Positions 36,253-44,583 of a stretch of 50,624 bases of DNA are shown here, one piece after another. Below the pieces are notes generated by a model that saw only the letters and a program-made list of their open reading frames with translations, did not search any database and was not told the DNA's origin. Every line of letters starts with the position of its first letter. Positions within the stretch are counted from its first letter, which is position 1. A program made the translations under genes and the position numbers. This DNA comes from Bacillus albus (GTDB taxonomy: Bacteria; Bacillota; Bacilli; Bacillales; Bacillaceae_G). The stretch covers positions 1 to 50,624 of the forward strand of contig NZ_MAOE01000141.1 of assembly GCF_001884185.1 (NCBI RefSeq), written 5' to 3'.

Positions 36253-36879
36253 TTACGATTTTTCTTCTTTTTTCACAAATCGCTGCATTGCTCGTTCGTC
36301 GATTTGTAGTGCAGTAGTAGAAATGTAATAAGATTTACTATTTGGATCTTTATCCGCATCTTTTGCGATATCATTTAATTCAGCCATCAATTCATGAAAC
36401 TTTTTCACCCACACTTGAAATTGTTCTGGCGTAGCATCAAATTCCCAGCAAGATGAAACGTAATTCCACTCAGCTGGATCTTCACTTACTTTTCGTAATG
36501 TAAAAGCTTCTTCTGGTGCAGTGAGAATATGGTTTTTCGTTCTTTCTGTCATTTGTAAAAAGATTTGGCGACCTGATTCGCTTAACATTTCTAAATGAGG
36601 TAATAGGTCTGCAGCAGGGGTGAAGCCTCTAGCGACAGATTGATAAAACTTTTGAATGATGCCATTCTTTTCTTCTGTATAAACAATCTCTATAAAACCA
36701 TTCTTTTCTAATTCTTTTAAATGATAATGAATTTTCGCCCTTGGAATGCCGAATTTCTCAGATAGTAATTGTCCTGTATAAGGACGTTCGCATAGACGCA
36801 TCATCATTTCGACACGTAGTGGATCGCTTATTGCTTTTAGTTGGCTATAAGTAGTGAGTGTTAACATGGGCTTCAACAT
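36253..36879 (-). CDS. ArsR-like winged-helix regulator of the MFS gene
   Basis: A 208-residue regulator. An N-terminal winged helix of the ArsR/HTH_20 type (TTYSQLKAISDPLRVEMMMR, TGQLLSEKFGIPRAKIHYHL, KELEKNGFIEIVYTEEKNG) is followed by a larger C-terminal domain, probably for ligand sensing or dimerisation. I start at ATG 36879, with AAGGAGTTGATC upstream; the frame is open to 37095 but that extension covers the promoter and operator. It should repress itself and the exporter through the two CGGT-type dyads. Confidence 0.88.
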   Translation of the reverse strand: MLKPMLTLTTYSQLKAISDPLRVEMMMRLCERPYTGQLLSEKFGIPRAKIHYHLKELEKNGFIEIVYTEEKNGIIQKFYQSVARGFTPAADLLPHLEMLSESGRQIFLQMTERTKNHILTAPEEAFTLRKVSEDPAEWNYVSSCWEFDATPEQFQVWVKKFHELMAELNDIAKDADKDPNSKSYYISTTALQIDERAMQRFVKKEEKS

Positions 36880-36904
36880 GATCAACTCCTTAAATGAAAT
36901 TACT

Positions 36905-36954
36905 CGGTCAAGATTATTTGACTGAATTGTATCAAGGATTTTAAATATTTTCAA
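36905..36954 (-). promoter_or_regulatory. Autoregulated promoter with operator copy 2
   Basis: On the minus strand, -35 TTGAAA (36949-36954) and -10 TACAAT (36926-36931) are 17 bases apart. CGGTCAAGATTATTTGACTG (36905-36924), a 20-base dyad, begins one base downstream of the -10, so a bound repressor would cover the start site. Confidence 0.75.
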
Positions 36955-37061
36955 TACTTTCTGAAAATTAAATCTTCCTCTCTGTAATCTTCTGTTCATA
37001 TTCCGTTCATATTTCTTTTTTATGATTAGTGCATAGAAAGTAAGAGGAAGGAGCGAGCGAA

Positions 37062-38126
37062 ATGTTTTTAGCTCTGCGTGAATTAAAACAATCAAAATTA
37101 CGATACGGATTAATCGGACTGATTATGGTGTTATTATCATTTTTAGTCCTTGTGATTTCAGGATTAGCAAACGGACTATCATATGATAATGCTTCATCAA
37201 TTCAAAATATGGAGGCAAATAAATTTGTACTAGCGGATGATGCGGAAAATAAATTACTTCGTTCACAAATTAAGAAAGAAGATGTTGATAACGTAGTAAA
37301 TCAAGTAGGCGAGAAAGAGGCTGTTCCGTTTCATGTAAAAGTTTCAACGTATGAAAAGAAAGATAGTTCGAAAAAGGTTGATGTTGCTATTTTCTCAAGT
37401 GAGCGCGATTCATTTTTAGAGCCGAACATTGTAAAAGGTGAGAAATTAGGCACAGCAAATAACGAAATGGTTGCTGACGAATCAATTAAAGAAAAAGGAA
37501 TTGATATTGGAGATACAATTATTGATCCTGTTTCAAAGAAAGAATTTACAATCGTTGGATTTACGAAAGATCAAATGTTTAGCCATACACCAGTCGTTTA
37601 TGTAAATGAAGACGTATGGAGCGCTATTTCACAACCAAACCAAAAAGATTATAGTGCAATTGCACTTAACACAGATAAAGAGATTAAAAATGCACACGTA
37701 ATTGACAAAAAAGAAGTACTGCAAAGTATTCCAGGATTTAAAGAAGAGCAAGGGACATTAACGATGATCATTGCATTCTTATTAGTTATCGCTGCGTTAT
37801 TAATTGGTGTATTCTTCTACGTCATTACATTGCAAAAAACACAGCAATTAGGCGTATTAAAAGCAATTGGTACGAAGAACTCTTATTTAGCAAATAGTTT
37901 AGTCATACAGGCGTTATTCTTATCAGTCGTTGCGATGGTAATCAGTATTGTTCTTGTACAAGGATTAGAACAAATTTTACCAGTAGGTATGCCGTTCTTA
38001 TTAACAACACCGATGATTGCACAATATGCAGCAATCTTTATCGTTATTAGTATTTTAGGAACACTTATTTCGTTATATCAAGTATTAAAAGTTGATGCGC
38101 TAGAAGCAATTGGAGGCGGGATGTAA
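37062..38126 (+). CDS. ABC transporter permease (DevC/MacB-FtsX type)
   Basis: A 354-residue permease: TM1 at about 17-37 (LIGLIMVLLSFLVLVISGLA), an extracytoplasmic MacB-like domain of about 200 residues (VVNQVGEKEAVPFHVKVSTY, GDTIIDPVSKKEFTIVGFT), then three segments (MIIAFLLVIAALLIGVFFYV, LVIQALFLSVVAMVISIVLV, AAIFIVISILGTLISLYQVL) with the FtsX pattern LGVLKAIGTKNSYL. These systems move peptides or lipids or couple ATP use to periplasmic work. It pairs with the ATPase downstream (1-base overlap). The ATG follows GGAAGGAG. It is divergent from the regulator gene by 182 bases. Confidence 0.92.
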   Translation: MFLALRELKQSKLRYGLIGLIMVLLSFLVLVISGLANGLSYDNASSIQNMEANKFVLADDAENKLLRSQIKKEDVDNVVNQVGEKEAVPFHVKVSTYEKKDSSKKVDVAIFSSERDSFLEPNIVKGEKLGTANNEMVADESIKEKGIDIGDTIIDPVSKKEFTIVGFTKDQMFSHTPVVYVNEDVWSAISQPNQKDYSAIALNTDKEIKNAHVIDKKEVLQSIPGFKEEQGTLTMIIAFLLVIAALLIGVFFYVITLQKTQQLGVLKAIGTKNSYLANSLVIQALFLSVVAMVISIVLVQGLEQILPVGMPFLLTTPMIAQYAAIFIVISILGTLISLYQVLKVDALEAIGGGM

Positions 38127-38797
38127 TGACTTCATTATTAAAATTAGACAAAGTAAGTAAAGTGTACGGAGAAGGGAATACGGAAGTAACAGCCCTTCAT
38201 CCGATGTCGCTTGATGTGAAAGCTGGAGAGTTTATCGGAATCGTCGGTCCTTCTGGATCAGGGAAAAGTACGTTATTATCAATCGCGGGAGCTTTATTAT
38301 CACCGTCAAAAGGGGATATTTACATTCGTGAGCAAAATATTACGAAGCTATCAGAAAAGGAAATGACAGACATTCGTTTGAAAAAAATCGGCTTCATTTT
38401 CCAGTTCGCAAATCTCGTTCCATATTTAAATGTAAAAGAACAATTGCTTTACATTGCAAAGCTTAAAAAAGAAAACAAACAAGAATCAGAAAAGCGTGCG
38501 GATCATTTATTAGCAGCATTTGGATTAGGAGAAAGAAAAAATCATTATCCAAATCAACTATCTGGTGGAGAAAAGCAAAGGGTAGCAATCGCGCGTGCGT
38601 TCATGAACAACCCTGATTTAATATTAGCGGATGAACCAACTGCAAGCTTAGACTCAAAACGCGCACGTGAAGTTGTGGAAATGATGAAACGTGAAGTGAA
38701 AGAAAGTCAAAAAGCAGCAATTATGATTACACATGATGAAAGAATGCTTGATGTATGTGATCGTATATTGACGCTAAGAGATGGAAAGTTAATATAA
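38126..38797 (+). CDS. ABC transporter ATP-binding protein (LolD/MacB type)
   Basis: A 223-residue ATPase with Walker A GPSGSGKST, Q-loop FQFANLVPYL, signature LSGGEKQRVAIARAF, Walker B LILADEPTASLD and the switch histidine in ITHDERML. It belongs to the LolD/MacB/FtsE subgroup and powers the DevC-like permease whose gene overlaps its start (TAATG). The substrate is unknown. A strong terminator follows within 10 bases. Confidence 0.95.
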   Translation: MTSLLKLDKVSKVYGEGNTEVTALHPMSLDVKAGEFIGIVGPSGSGKSTLLSIAGALLSPSKGDIYIREQNITKLSEKEMTDIRLKKIGFIFQFANLVPYLNVKEQLLYIAKLKKENKQESEKRADHLLAAFGLGERKNHYPNQLSGGEKQRVAIARAFMNNPDLILADEPTASLDSKRAREVVEMMKREVKESQKAAIMITHDERMLDVCDRILTLRDGKLI

Positions 38798-38799
38798 AG

Positions 38800-38836
38800 A
38801 AAAAAGACAACCGCACAAGTGTGCGGTTGTCTTTTG
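38800..38836. terminator. Strong bidirectional terminator
   Basis: AAAAAGACAACCGCAC pairs with GTGCGGTTGTCTTTT around AAGT. It serves the ABC operon and the convergent surface-protein gene. Confidence 0.92.
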
Positions 38837-38846
38837 TATAATTGCT

Positions 38847-39965
38847 TTATTTTGAGAATAACGTTTTAATTTTATTTCGAGTTACTAATAAAACCCCGCC
38901 TAATACAGATAACATACCTAAAGCCATATTGTTTGATTGCTCACTACCAGCGTTAGGAAGTTCTCTAGCATTATTGTTTGTGTTTGTAGTACCAGTCTTT
39001 GTTTCTGTTTGTTTCGATTGAGATACTTCATTGATTTTGTTATCTACATTTTGCTTCGTAGTATGTACCTCAGATAATTTGTCCTCAATTTTTTTCTCTG
39101 TATGTTTAAAGTCGTTGATTTTAATATCTAAATCTTGTTTTTTCTTTGTTAAATCATCAGAAACAGTTTGTTTCGCTTGTTTAATTTCGTTAATTTTATT
39201 CAGTAAATCTTCTCTAGCTTTTTGTAATTCAGCTAGTTTGTTTTTTACATCTTGTTTCGCTAGTTCTAAGTTAGCGGAAAGACTATCTAAATTACCTTTA
39301 ATTTTCTTAAGTTCCTCTAGCGTGTTCCCCGTATGCGGCTTATTTTCTTTTAACTCAGCAAGTTTGTCCTCAGCAGTTTGTTTCGCTTTCTTTAACTCAG
39401 CTAATTTGTCATCTACTTGTTTTTTAACTTCCTTAAGTTCATTAACCTTTTGATCGATGTTCTCTTTATGTTGCTTAATTTCATTCACTTTTTCATCGAC
39501 AGTTTGTTTATGTTCTTTAATCTCATTCACTTTGTTATCGATATTTTGCTTATGTTCTTTCACTTCAGCAACTTTATCTTCTACTTGCTTTTTATGCTCT
39601 TTAATTTCAGCGATTTTATCTTCGGCGATTTGTTTGTCTTGCTGAAGTTTTGCATCTAACTCTTCTTTACGTTGTTTTATTTCGTTAATTTTTTCATCAG
39701 CAACTTGTTTACGCTCATGTAGTTCATTAACTTTCGTATCAACATTTTCCTTAACTTGGTTAAGTTCATTCAACTTTTGATCCGCGTTTTCTTTGTGCTG
39801 CTGTAATTTCGCATCTAACTCTTGTCTATGTTGCTTAATTTCAGCGAATCGATCTCCCGTACTTTGCTGAGGAGTAGCATCAGTTATTTCCGCATGAGCA
39901 GAGTTTGCGCCAGCAATCATTGCTAAAGCTAGTGTAGACGCAGCGATTGTTTGTTTTGTTTTCAT
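38847..39965 (-). CDS. Coiled-coil cell-wall-anchored protein (LPNAG sorting signal)
   Basis: A 372-residue surface protein. Signal peptide MKTKQTIAASTLALAMIAGA ending SAHA, then about 250 residues of continuous coiled coil built from 14-residue units of the form HKQxVDxKVNEIKE (for example HKQNIDNKVNEIKE, HKQTVDEKVNEIKQ). A short break at KENKPHTGNTLEELKKIKG divides it. A TGTTNTNNNARE linker leads to LPNAG, a hydrophobic helix (MALGMLSVLGGVLLV) and a basic tail: a sortase A-type anchor with alanine replacing threonine. I start at ATG 39965, with AAAGAGGT before it; ATG 39995 is less likely. Function is unknown; adhesion or a wall-spanning stalk is plausible. Confidence 0.9.
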   Translation of the reverse strand: MKTKQTIAASTLALAMIAGANSAHAEITDATPQQSTGDRFAEIKQHRQELDAKLQQHKENADQKLNELNQVKENVDTKVNELHERKQVADEKINEIKQRKEELDAKLQQDKQIAEDKIAEIKEHKKQVEDKVAEVKEHKQNIDNKVNEIKEHKQTVDEKVNEIKQHKENIDQKVNELKEVKKQVDDKLAELKKAKQTAEDKLAELKENKPHTGNTLEELKKIKGNLDSLSANLELAKQDVKNKLAELQKAREDLLNKINEIKQAKQTVSDDLTKKKQDLDIKINDFKHTEKKIEDKLSEVHTTKQNVDNKINEVSQSKQTETKTGTTNTNNNARELPNAGSEQSNNMALGMLSVLGGVLLVTRNKIKTLFSK

Positions 39966-40115
39966 ATTTTTGTACCTCTTTTCTTTCATATGCATGAGCT
40001 GTCTTGTGTAAAAATGAGCATATAGAAGTAGATTATCTTATCATTATATACCATGTAGGATGTCTAGAGGAAGTATTTGCATAATAATCTATCATTATGT
40101 AATTATAAAATTCTC

Positions 40116-40697
40116 TTATTTTGGAGTAGGGGACAAATTTTTAGCAAGATGAACAATTTCTTCTATAGTAGAGTTTACATCCTTACTATTACGAATAACA
40201 AACAAATAATCAGCCTCGTTTTCTATAGGATCTACTACATCTTCATGTATTGATTCAGCCTGTTGTCGATCAAGTACTTCTTTGAAACTAGAATATCCAC
40301 CTCTAAAAATATTCGTACTTCGCGTGCTGCGAGCTACTCTTTCGTATAGTACATCATCTGGAATGTCAAAATGAACGAGTATACGTACATAGTCTTCTTT
40401 TGGAAACAATTCATTGAGTAAATACATCCTGCCGTTTCGGCTTCTATTTGAGTTGCAAATAATAAAATGTAAATTTGTATGTTCTTTTGCATAATCAACA
40501 ATGAATTTCGAAAGACCGTGCTTAAATGTATTGGCGCCTTCAGCCGGCTGTAATTTTTCATAATGCGAGTTAATAAATTCTGCTTGGTTATCTTGATCCA
40601 TAACGAAAGAGTGGGATAACTCTTTTTCTAATGCTTTTGCAAATGTAGTTTTTCCGCTGTGTGTTTTTCCTACTGTAATGATCACTAATCGTTTCAT
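40116..40697 (-). CDS. P-loop ATP/GTP-binding kinase-like protein
   Basis: A 193-residue cytoplasmic protein of the AAA_33/nucleotide-kinase-like group. The Walker A is TVGKTHSGKTTFAKAL near residues 9-24. VMDQDNQAEFI resembles the acidic acceptor motif, and RVARSTRSTNIFRGGYSSF a lid region. Members include polynucleotide kinases, gluconate-type kinases and zeta-toxin-like proteins. The substrate is unknown. I start at ATG 40697, behind GGAGG; a GTG at 40709 overlaps that site. The gene stands alone. Confidence 0.75.
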   Translation of the reverse strand: MKRLVIITVGKTHSGKTTFAKALEKELSHSFVMDQDNQAEFINSHYEKLQPAEGANTFKHGLSKFIVDYAKEHTNLHFIICNSNRSRNGRMYLLNELFPKEDYVRILVHFDIPDDVLYERVARSTRSTNIFRGGYSSFKEVLDRQQAESIHEDVVDPIENEADYLFVIRNSKDVNSTIEEIVHLAKNLSPTPK

Positions 40698-40750
40698 ATT
40701 GGCCTCCACATAAATTGTTGTAATTTGGAATGTTCGGTGTGAATCGATAA

Positions 40751-40812
40751 TTTTCCTGCTGGAGGATATGCAAAGTGGCTGAGTAGCAAAGGGCTGAAAG
40801 TTTTACAAAAAA
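40751..40812. repeat. 62-bp imperfect direct repeat, copy 1
   Basis: Opens TTTTCCTGCTGGAGGATATG. Compared with 41554-41615 it has about 13 differences and no gaps, so close to 79 per cent identity. Here the TTGACA of copy 2 reads TTTACA. Confidence 0.75.
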
Positions 40813-40903
40813 TATTCTGTTTGGAAAGGTGGCAGTAATGCTATCGTTACTGAAATATATTATGAAAACGTTCCTGGTGAAAAGGAGATTTAAAACAAAT
40901 ATT

Positions 40904-40940
40904 AATAATAAAAAGGTAAAAACATATACCTTTTATTATT
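40904..40940. terminator. Terminator-like hairpin
   Basis: AATAATAAAAAGGTA pairs with TACCTTTTATTATT. It lies between divergent genes, so its role is unclear. Confidence 0.5.
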
Positions 40941-41052
40941 AAATACAGCCTTTCATAATCTATGTTGAACTGATTGGAAAATTAATGGAAAAGTGTTATG
41001 GTTTATTTGGAAGTAGCGCATGATTTATGTTCAGTAAAAAAGGGGGATTAAA

Positions 41053-41526
41053 GTGGGGACTAAAATTTTTAACGGCAGGCATATAGCTAATAGTAAGAAT
41101 CAAGAATTTGTTGTTTTTATTATTGGTATGCGTATTAATAACCTATTAAAATTTTGGAAGTGGATACCAGTTTTTAATGCTATGGGGCCTATGATTAAAG
41201 AATTGTATCAAAACCCACAATGGGGTTTCTTACATACAGAATTCTTCTTTAGTTGGAGAAAGGTGGTCTTAATTCAATACTGGAAGGGATTCGATGAATT
41301 AGTAAACTATGCTCACGGAAAAAATCATTCAAATGCTTGGAAATCATACAATAATAAGATTAAAGATAATGGGAGTGTCGGTGTTTTTCACGAAACGTAT
41401 CAAATCGGAAAAGGTGCTTCTGAAGCAATTTATGTTAATATGCCAAAAACAGGTTTATCTAGAGCTACCGAACATATACCAGTATCCCAAGATACTAATA
41501 CTGCTCAAAAAAGAATGGGTAAATAA
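41053..41526 (+). CDS. DUF4188 domain-containing protein
   Basis: A 157-residue protein with the DUF4188 pattern: FVVFIIGMRINNLLKFWKWI, FNAMGPMIKELYQNPQWGFL, VLIQYWKGFDELVNYAHGKN and VGVFHETYQIGKGASEAIYV. The fold is probably a dimeric alpha-beta barrel as in small monooxygenases and phenylacetaldoxime dehydratase-like enzymes; no activity is established. The GTG start follows AAGGGGGA by five bases. The gene is flanked on both sides by copies of a 62-base repeat. Confidence 0.85.
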   Translation: MGTKIFNGRHIANSKNQEFVVFIIGMRINNLLKFWKWIPVFNAMGPMIKELYQNPQWGFLHTEFFFSWRKVVLIQYWKGFDELVNYAHGKNHSNAWKSYNNKIKDNGSVGVFHETYQIGKGASEAIYVNMPKTGLSRATEHIPVSQDTNTAQKRMGK

Positions 41527-41553
41527 TTTGAAAACTTGTGTATATAATTACGG

Positions 41554-41615
41554 TTTTCCTGCTAGAGAATATACAAAGTGTCGGAGTAGTAGTAGGTTGA
41601 AAACTTGACAAAAAA
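41554..41615. repeat. 62-bp imperfect direct repeat, copy 2
   Basis: Opens TTTTCCTGCTAGAGAATATA and ends with the TTGACA of a consensus promoter. Confidence 0.75.
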
Positions 41616-41633
41616 ACTTATTTATGCTATAAT
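41605..41633 (+). promoter_or_regulatory. Perfect sigma-A promoter
   Basis: TTGACA (41605-41610) and TATAAT (41628-41633) are separated by exactly 17 bases. Transcription should start near 41640. Confidence 0.85.
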
Positions 41634-41658
41634 TTACCAATATAAAAATAAAGTGTAT

Positions 41659-41694
41659 AATAGGGTTCTCCTGGCCAGGGGAACCCTATTTTTG
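41659..41694 (+). terminator. Leader terminator upstream of the methyltransferase
   Basis: AATAGGGTTC pairs with GAACCCTATT around an inner CCTGGCCAGG, followed by TTTTT. It begins about 20 bases after the likely transcription start and ends before the ribosome binding site, so it looks like an attenuator or the end of a short RNA. Confidence 0.8.
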
Positions 41695-41720
41695 TTGTGA
41701 AAATGAAGGAGTGTATGTGC

Positions 41721-42635
41721 GTGAAAAAAGGTGAATCAAGTGTAACGTCTCTAGTATCAGCTTTCGGCAGGGCGTATCATAGTGAATTTGATCGTCCTAA
41801 AATCTTTGATGATTATGTAGCTAAAGGTTTCATTTCACAAAAAGAACGTAACGATATTGAAACGAATATGGTTCAAGGAATACATTTTTTCAATACAGAA
41901 ATTGCACAAAAGTTTCATGACAATCCACAAGAAATATTGAAATGGATTACACAAGTTCAATTATCACCAACACCTTTGGCACGTGCGGCATATTGTGAAA
42001 GAGTATTACTACATGAGATTACATTAGGAGCAAAACAATACGTCATACTCGGTGCAGGCTTAGATACGTTCAGTTTCAGACATCGAGAATTAGAGAATGA
42101 AATAGCAATATTTGAAGTGGATCATCCTTCTACACAAAAGTTTAAGAGGGAGAGAATAAAAGACGCAGAACTTGAAACTCCAAACAACCTTCATTTTATT
42201 TCGATGGATTTCACGAAAGGATTTTCCAGTGAACAGTTACGGAATGAAGGATTTGAAAATAAAAAGACTTTCTTTAGTCTATTAGGTGTTACGTACTATT
42301 TAACGAAAGAAGAACTTTCTAGTTTAATAGAATGTCTATTTGCGATGGTTCCAGAGGGAAGCTCTATCGTATTCGATTATCCGGATGAAAACTTATTTAC
42401 GGAAAAAGGATTGTCCAATCGAGTGGAAAATATGGTGAAAATGGCTACAGTAGGTGGAGAACCGATGAAATCATGTTTTTCTTACACTGAAATGGAAGCA
42501 CTGTTAGAGAAGGCAGGCTTACTCATTTATGAGCACTTATCACCAGAGGATATTCATACATTATATTTTGAAGGACGAAACGATTATTTAAAAGTTTTTG
42601 AGACAGTGCATTATGTGCATGCGGTGAAGAAGTAG
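41721..42635 (+). CDS. SAM-dependent methyltransferase (LCMT/TIGR00027-like)
   Basis: A class I methyltransferase of about 304 residues of the leucine carboxyl methyltransferase-like group. The SAM-binding signature is QYVILGAGLDTFSFRH, followed by IFEVDHPSTQKFKRERI (acidic ribose contact) and LHFISMDFTKGF. FSLLGVTYYLTKEELSSLIE and GSSIVFDYPDENL complete the fold. These enzymes methylate carboxyl or hydroxyl groups of small molecules; the substrate is unknown. AAGGAG at 41706 best fits GTG 41721; the frame is open to 41697, with ATG 41715 too close to the site. The leader carries a terminator. Confidence 0.85.
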   Translation: MKKGESSVTSLVSAFGRAYHSEFDRPKIFDDYVAKGFISQKERNDIETNMVQGIHFFNTEIAQKFHDNPQEILKWITQVQLSPTPLARAAYCERVLLHEITLGAKQYVILGAGLDTFSFRHRELENEIAIFEVDHPSTQKFKRERIKDAELETPNNLHFISMDFTKGFSSEQLRNEGFENKKTFFSLLGVTYYLTKEELSSLIECLFAMVPEGSSIVFDYPDENLFTEKGLSNRVENMVKMATVGGEPMKSCFSYTEMEALLEKAGLLIYEHLSPEDIHTLYFEGRNDYLKVFETVHYVHAVKK

Positions 42636-42845
42636 AGGATTAGTAGGCATGGGGAGAAATCTCTGTGTCTTTTTTGTATTAAATTTCCTGCCCTCGAATA
42701 AAGAGCAGTAAAACCCCTAAATATGTATATATTTGATTTTTATTACAATTTTGCAAGGTTAAGTAATGAAAATCGATAGAACTAGATATGTGAATAGGAT
42801 ACTCTGATTATCGGATAGAATATTCTGAAAAAATGGGTAGAGCAA

Positions 42846-44387
42846 ATGAAGAATAGACAAAAGGCATCGATAATATGCAAAAGTATTTTATGTTTCATCA
42901 TTTGTATATTCATTACAAATGAAGCATTGTTTACAAATGTGGTGAGGGCAGAATCGGGCACGTTGACTGGTAGGAGTATAGAGGATTTCAAAAAAAAGCT
43001 GGATGAACAGGTACCAAAATGGCAGGAGAATTATGAGGTACCAGGGGTTGCAATAGGGATTGTACATGAGGGGCGTATTGCTTATACACTTAACTACGGT
43101 TATGTAGACAAAAAGACAAAAAAAGCGGTGAGTGATGATACTTTATTTCAAGCTGGTTCCATATCTAAAAGCCTTACAGCGTGGGGAATCTTGCATCTTG
43201 TAGATGAAGGTCGTTTATCACTAGATGATCCCGTTGGAAAATATCTGACCAAATGGAAATTACCTAATTCAGAGTTTCATAATAATGAAGTCACAATAAG
43301 AAGATTGTTAAGCCATACAGCAGGGCTGTCTGCACATAAAGGATACCTCGGGGTTACACCAGGGAAACATCTTGACTCTATTGAGGAGTCTCTGTCTGGA
43401 AAAGGATGGCTTAATGAACCAGTGGAGGTTACCAATAAACCAGGTTCAGAAACAATTTACTCTGGTGGCGGATATACAATTTTACAACTTGTAATGGAAG
43501 AGGTTACCGGAATACCGTTCGATCGTTATATGGAAGAACAAATTATGAAACCTTTAGGAATGAAATCTAGTTCATTCTTACAACGTCCTGAAAACCATAA
43601 CCTTTCGAAAGCTTATGGATATTTTGGAGAGGAGCTCCCTAGTTACCAATTTACCGAACAGGCTGCTGCAGGTCTCAAGACGAATGTTACGGATATGATG
43701 ACATTAATACTTGCAAGCATGGACGCAAATAATAAAGGGAATGGTGTCATCAAAAGTGAACGTGTTGAAGAAATGCAAAAGTCAGTATTAGGGGAGAATG
43801 GTTTAGGTATATTTGAAAAAAAACTATCTAATCAATGGAAATTACTTTATCATTCTGGTGACAATCGAGGCTGGCATTCTTTTTATGGTTTCATTCCCAA
43901 TACAAAGGATGGATTGGTAATCCTTACAAATGGTGAAGGTGGTATAGACTTACGACAGGATATTTACCACGCATGGATTGAACATGAAACTGGAAAATTA
44001 CCTGAAAGTTACTTCTCTCTAGCTGAGCAGAGAAAAAATAACTCTATTACATCAATTGTTATTGGAGCCATACTCAGTGTATATTTGCTGCTATTTGCAA
44101 TTAGATTGTACAAAGGTAGAAGAACCTTCATTTTTAAGCAAGAGAAGAGATCCTACATCGGATTAGTAGTTAGGACATTTTTACTTATTAGTACCGCTAT
44201 CCTCGTTTTTTGTGCAGCCTATTTGTGGAGAGTTTTCAGCTTGAATTCCGGTAATACAATAAATTTTATTTTAATAATGGTATGGATTATAACATTATTA
44301 ATGAGTGGATTTTTCCCGAAAATTAGAAGTAATAAAAAACAACGTATGAAACGAAAAAATTTAACATCAAAATTTACATGTATGTAA
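42846..44387 (+). CDS. Serine hydrolase (beta-lactamase family) with C-terminal membrane domain
   Basis: A 513-residue membrane-linked protein. N-terminal signal or anchor at about 7-34 (ending VVRAES), then a class C beta-lactamase-like domain: AGSISKSLTAWG with nucleophile Ser105 and Lys108, Tyr205-Ser-Gly (IYSGGGYTILQL) as second motif, and LLYHSGDNRGWHSFYGF (HSG) as third. From about 397 three hydrophobic segments follow (ITSIVIGAILSVYLLLFAI, LVVRTFLLISTAILVFCAAY, FILIMVWIITLLMSGFF). This layout is seen in B. cereus group esterase or peptidase-like penicillin-binding homologues. The substrate is unknown; the ribosome binding site is weak. It is the second such hydrolase in the window, after the SLH type at 18506. 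Confidence 0.9.
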   Translation: MKNRQKASIICKSILCFIICIFITNEALFTNVVRAESGTLTGRSIEDFKKKLDEQVPKWQENYEVPGVAIGIVHEGRIAYTLNYGYVDKKTKKAVSDDTLFQAGSISKSLTAWGILHLVDEGRLSLDDPVGKYLTKWKLPNSEFHNNEVTIRRLLSHTAGLSAHKGYLGVTPGKHLDSIEESLSGKGWLNEPVEVTNKPGSETIYSGGGYTILQLVMEEVTGIPFDRYMEEQIMKPLGMKSSSFLQRPENHNLSKAYGYFGEELPSYQFTEQAAAGLKTNVTDMMTLILASMDANNKGNGVIKSERVEEMQKSVLGENGLGIFEKKLSNQWKLLYHSGDNRGWHSFYGFIPNTKDGLVILTNGEGGIDLRQDIYHAWIEHETGKLPESYFSLAEQRKNNSITSIVIGAILSVYLLLFAIRLYKGRRTFIFKQEKRSYIGLVVRTFLLISTAILVFCAAYLWRVFSLNSGNTINFILIMVWIITLLMSGFFPKIRSNKKQRMKRKNLTSKFTCM

Positions 44388-44583
44388 TGTTAAAGGCTAG
44401 AAAGCTAGATTGGCGCGCATCGCTAATTGTGGTTTGCAAAAAACGACAAAATCTCTTAAAAAACAATTAACTTTTAACGTCATCTATCTTTACAATCCCT
44501 CCTTATAATGTGAAGTGGACAAGCACCTAAGAGAAAACAAAACATGTCAGTTTATACATTCTATTATTAAGGGGAGAATTTGT

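Larger units (their letters stand above)
40698..41052. other. Intergenic region with a repeat copy and a hairpin
   Basis: Holds the first copy of a 62-base repeat (40751-40812) and a hairpin AATAATAAAAAGGTA/TACCTTTTATTATT at 40904-40940. No gene seen. Confidence 0.5.

Noticed and set aside
36880-37095. N-terminal extension of the ArsR-like regulator
   Set aside because: The extension translates the promoter, operator and part of the divergent ABC gene; ATG 36879 has a strong ribosome binding site.
40116-40697. Zeta-type toxin
   Set aside because: A P-loop kinase-like fold is visible, but no epsilon-type antitoxin gene is adjacent and key zeta residues cannot be confirmed by eye.
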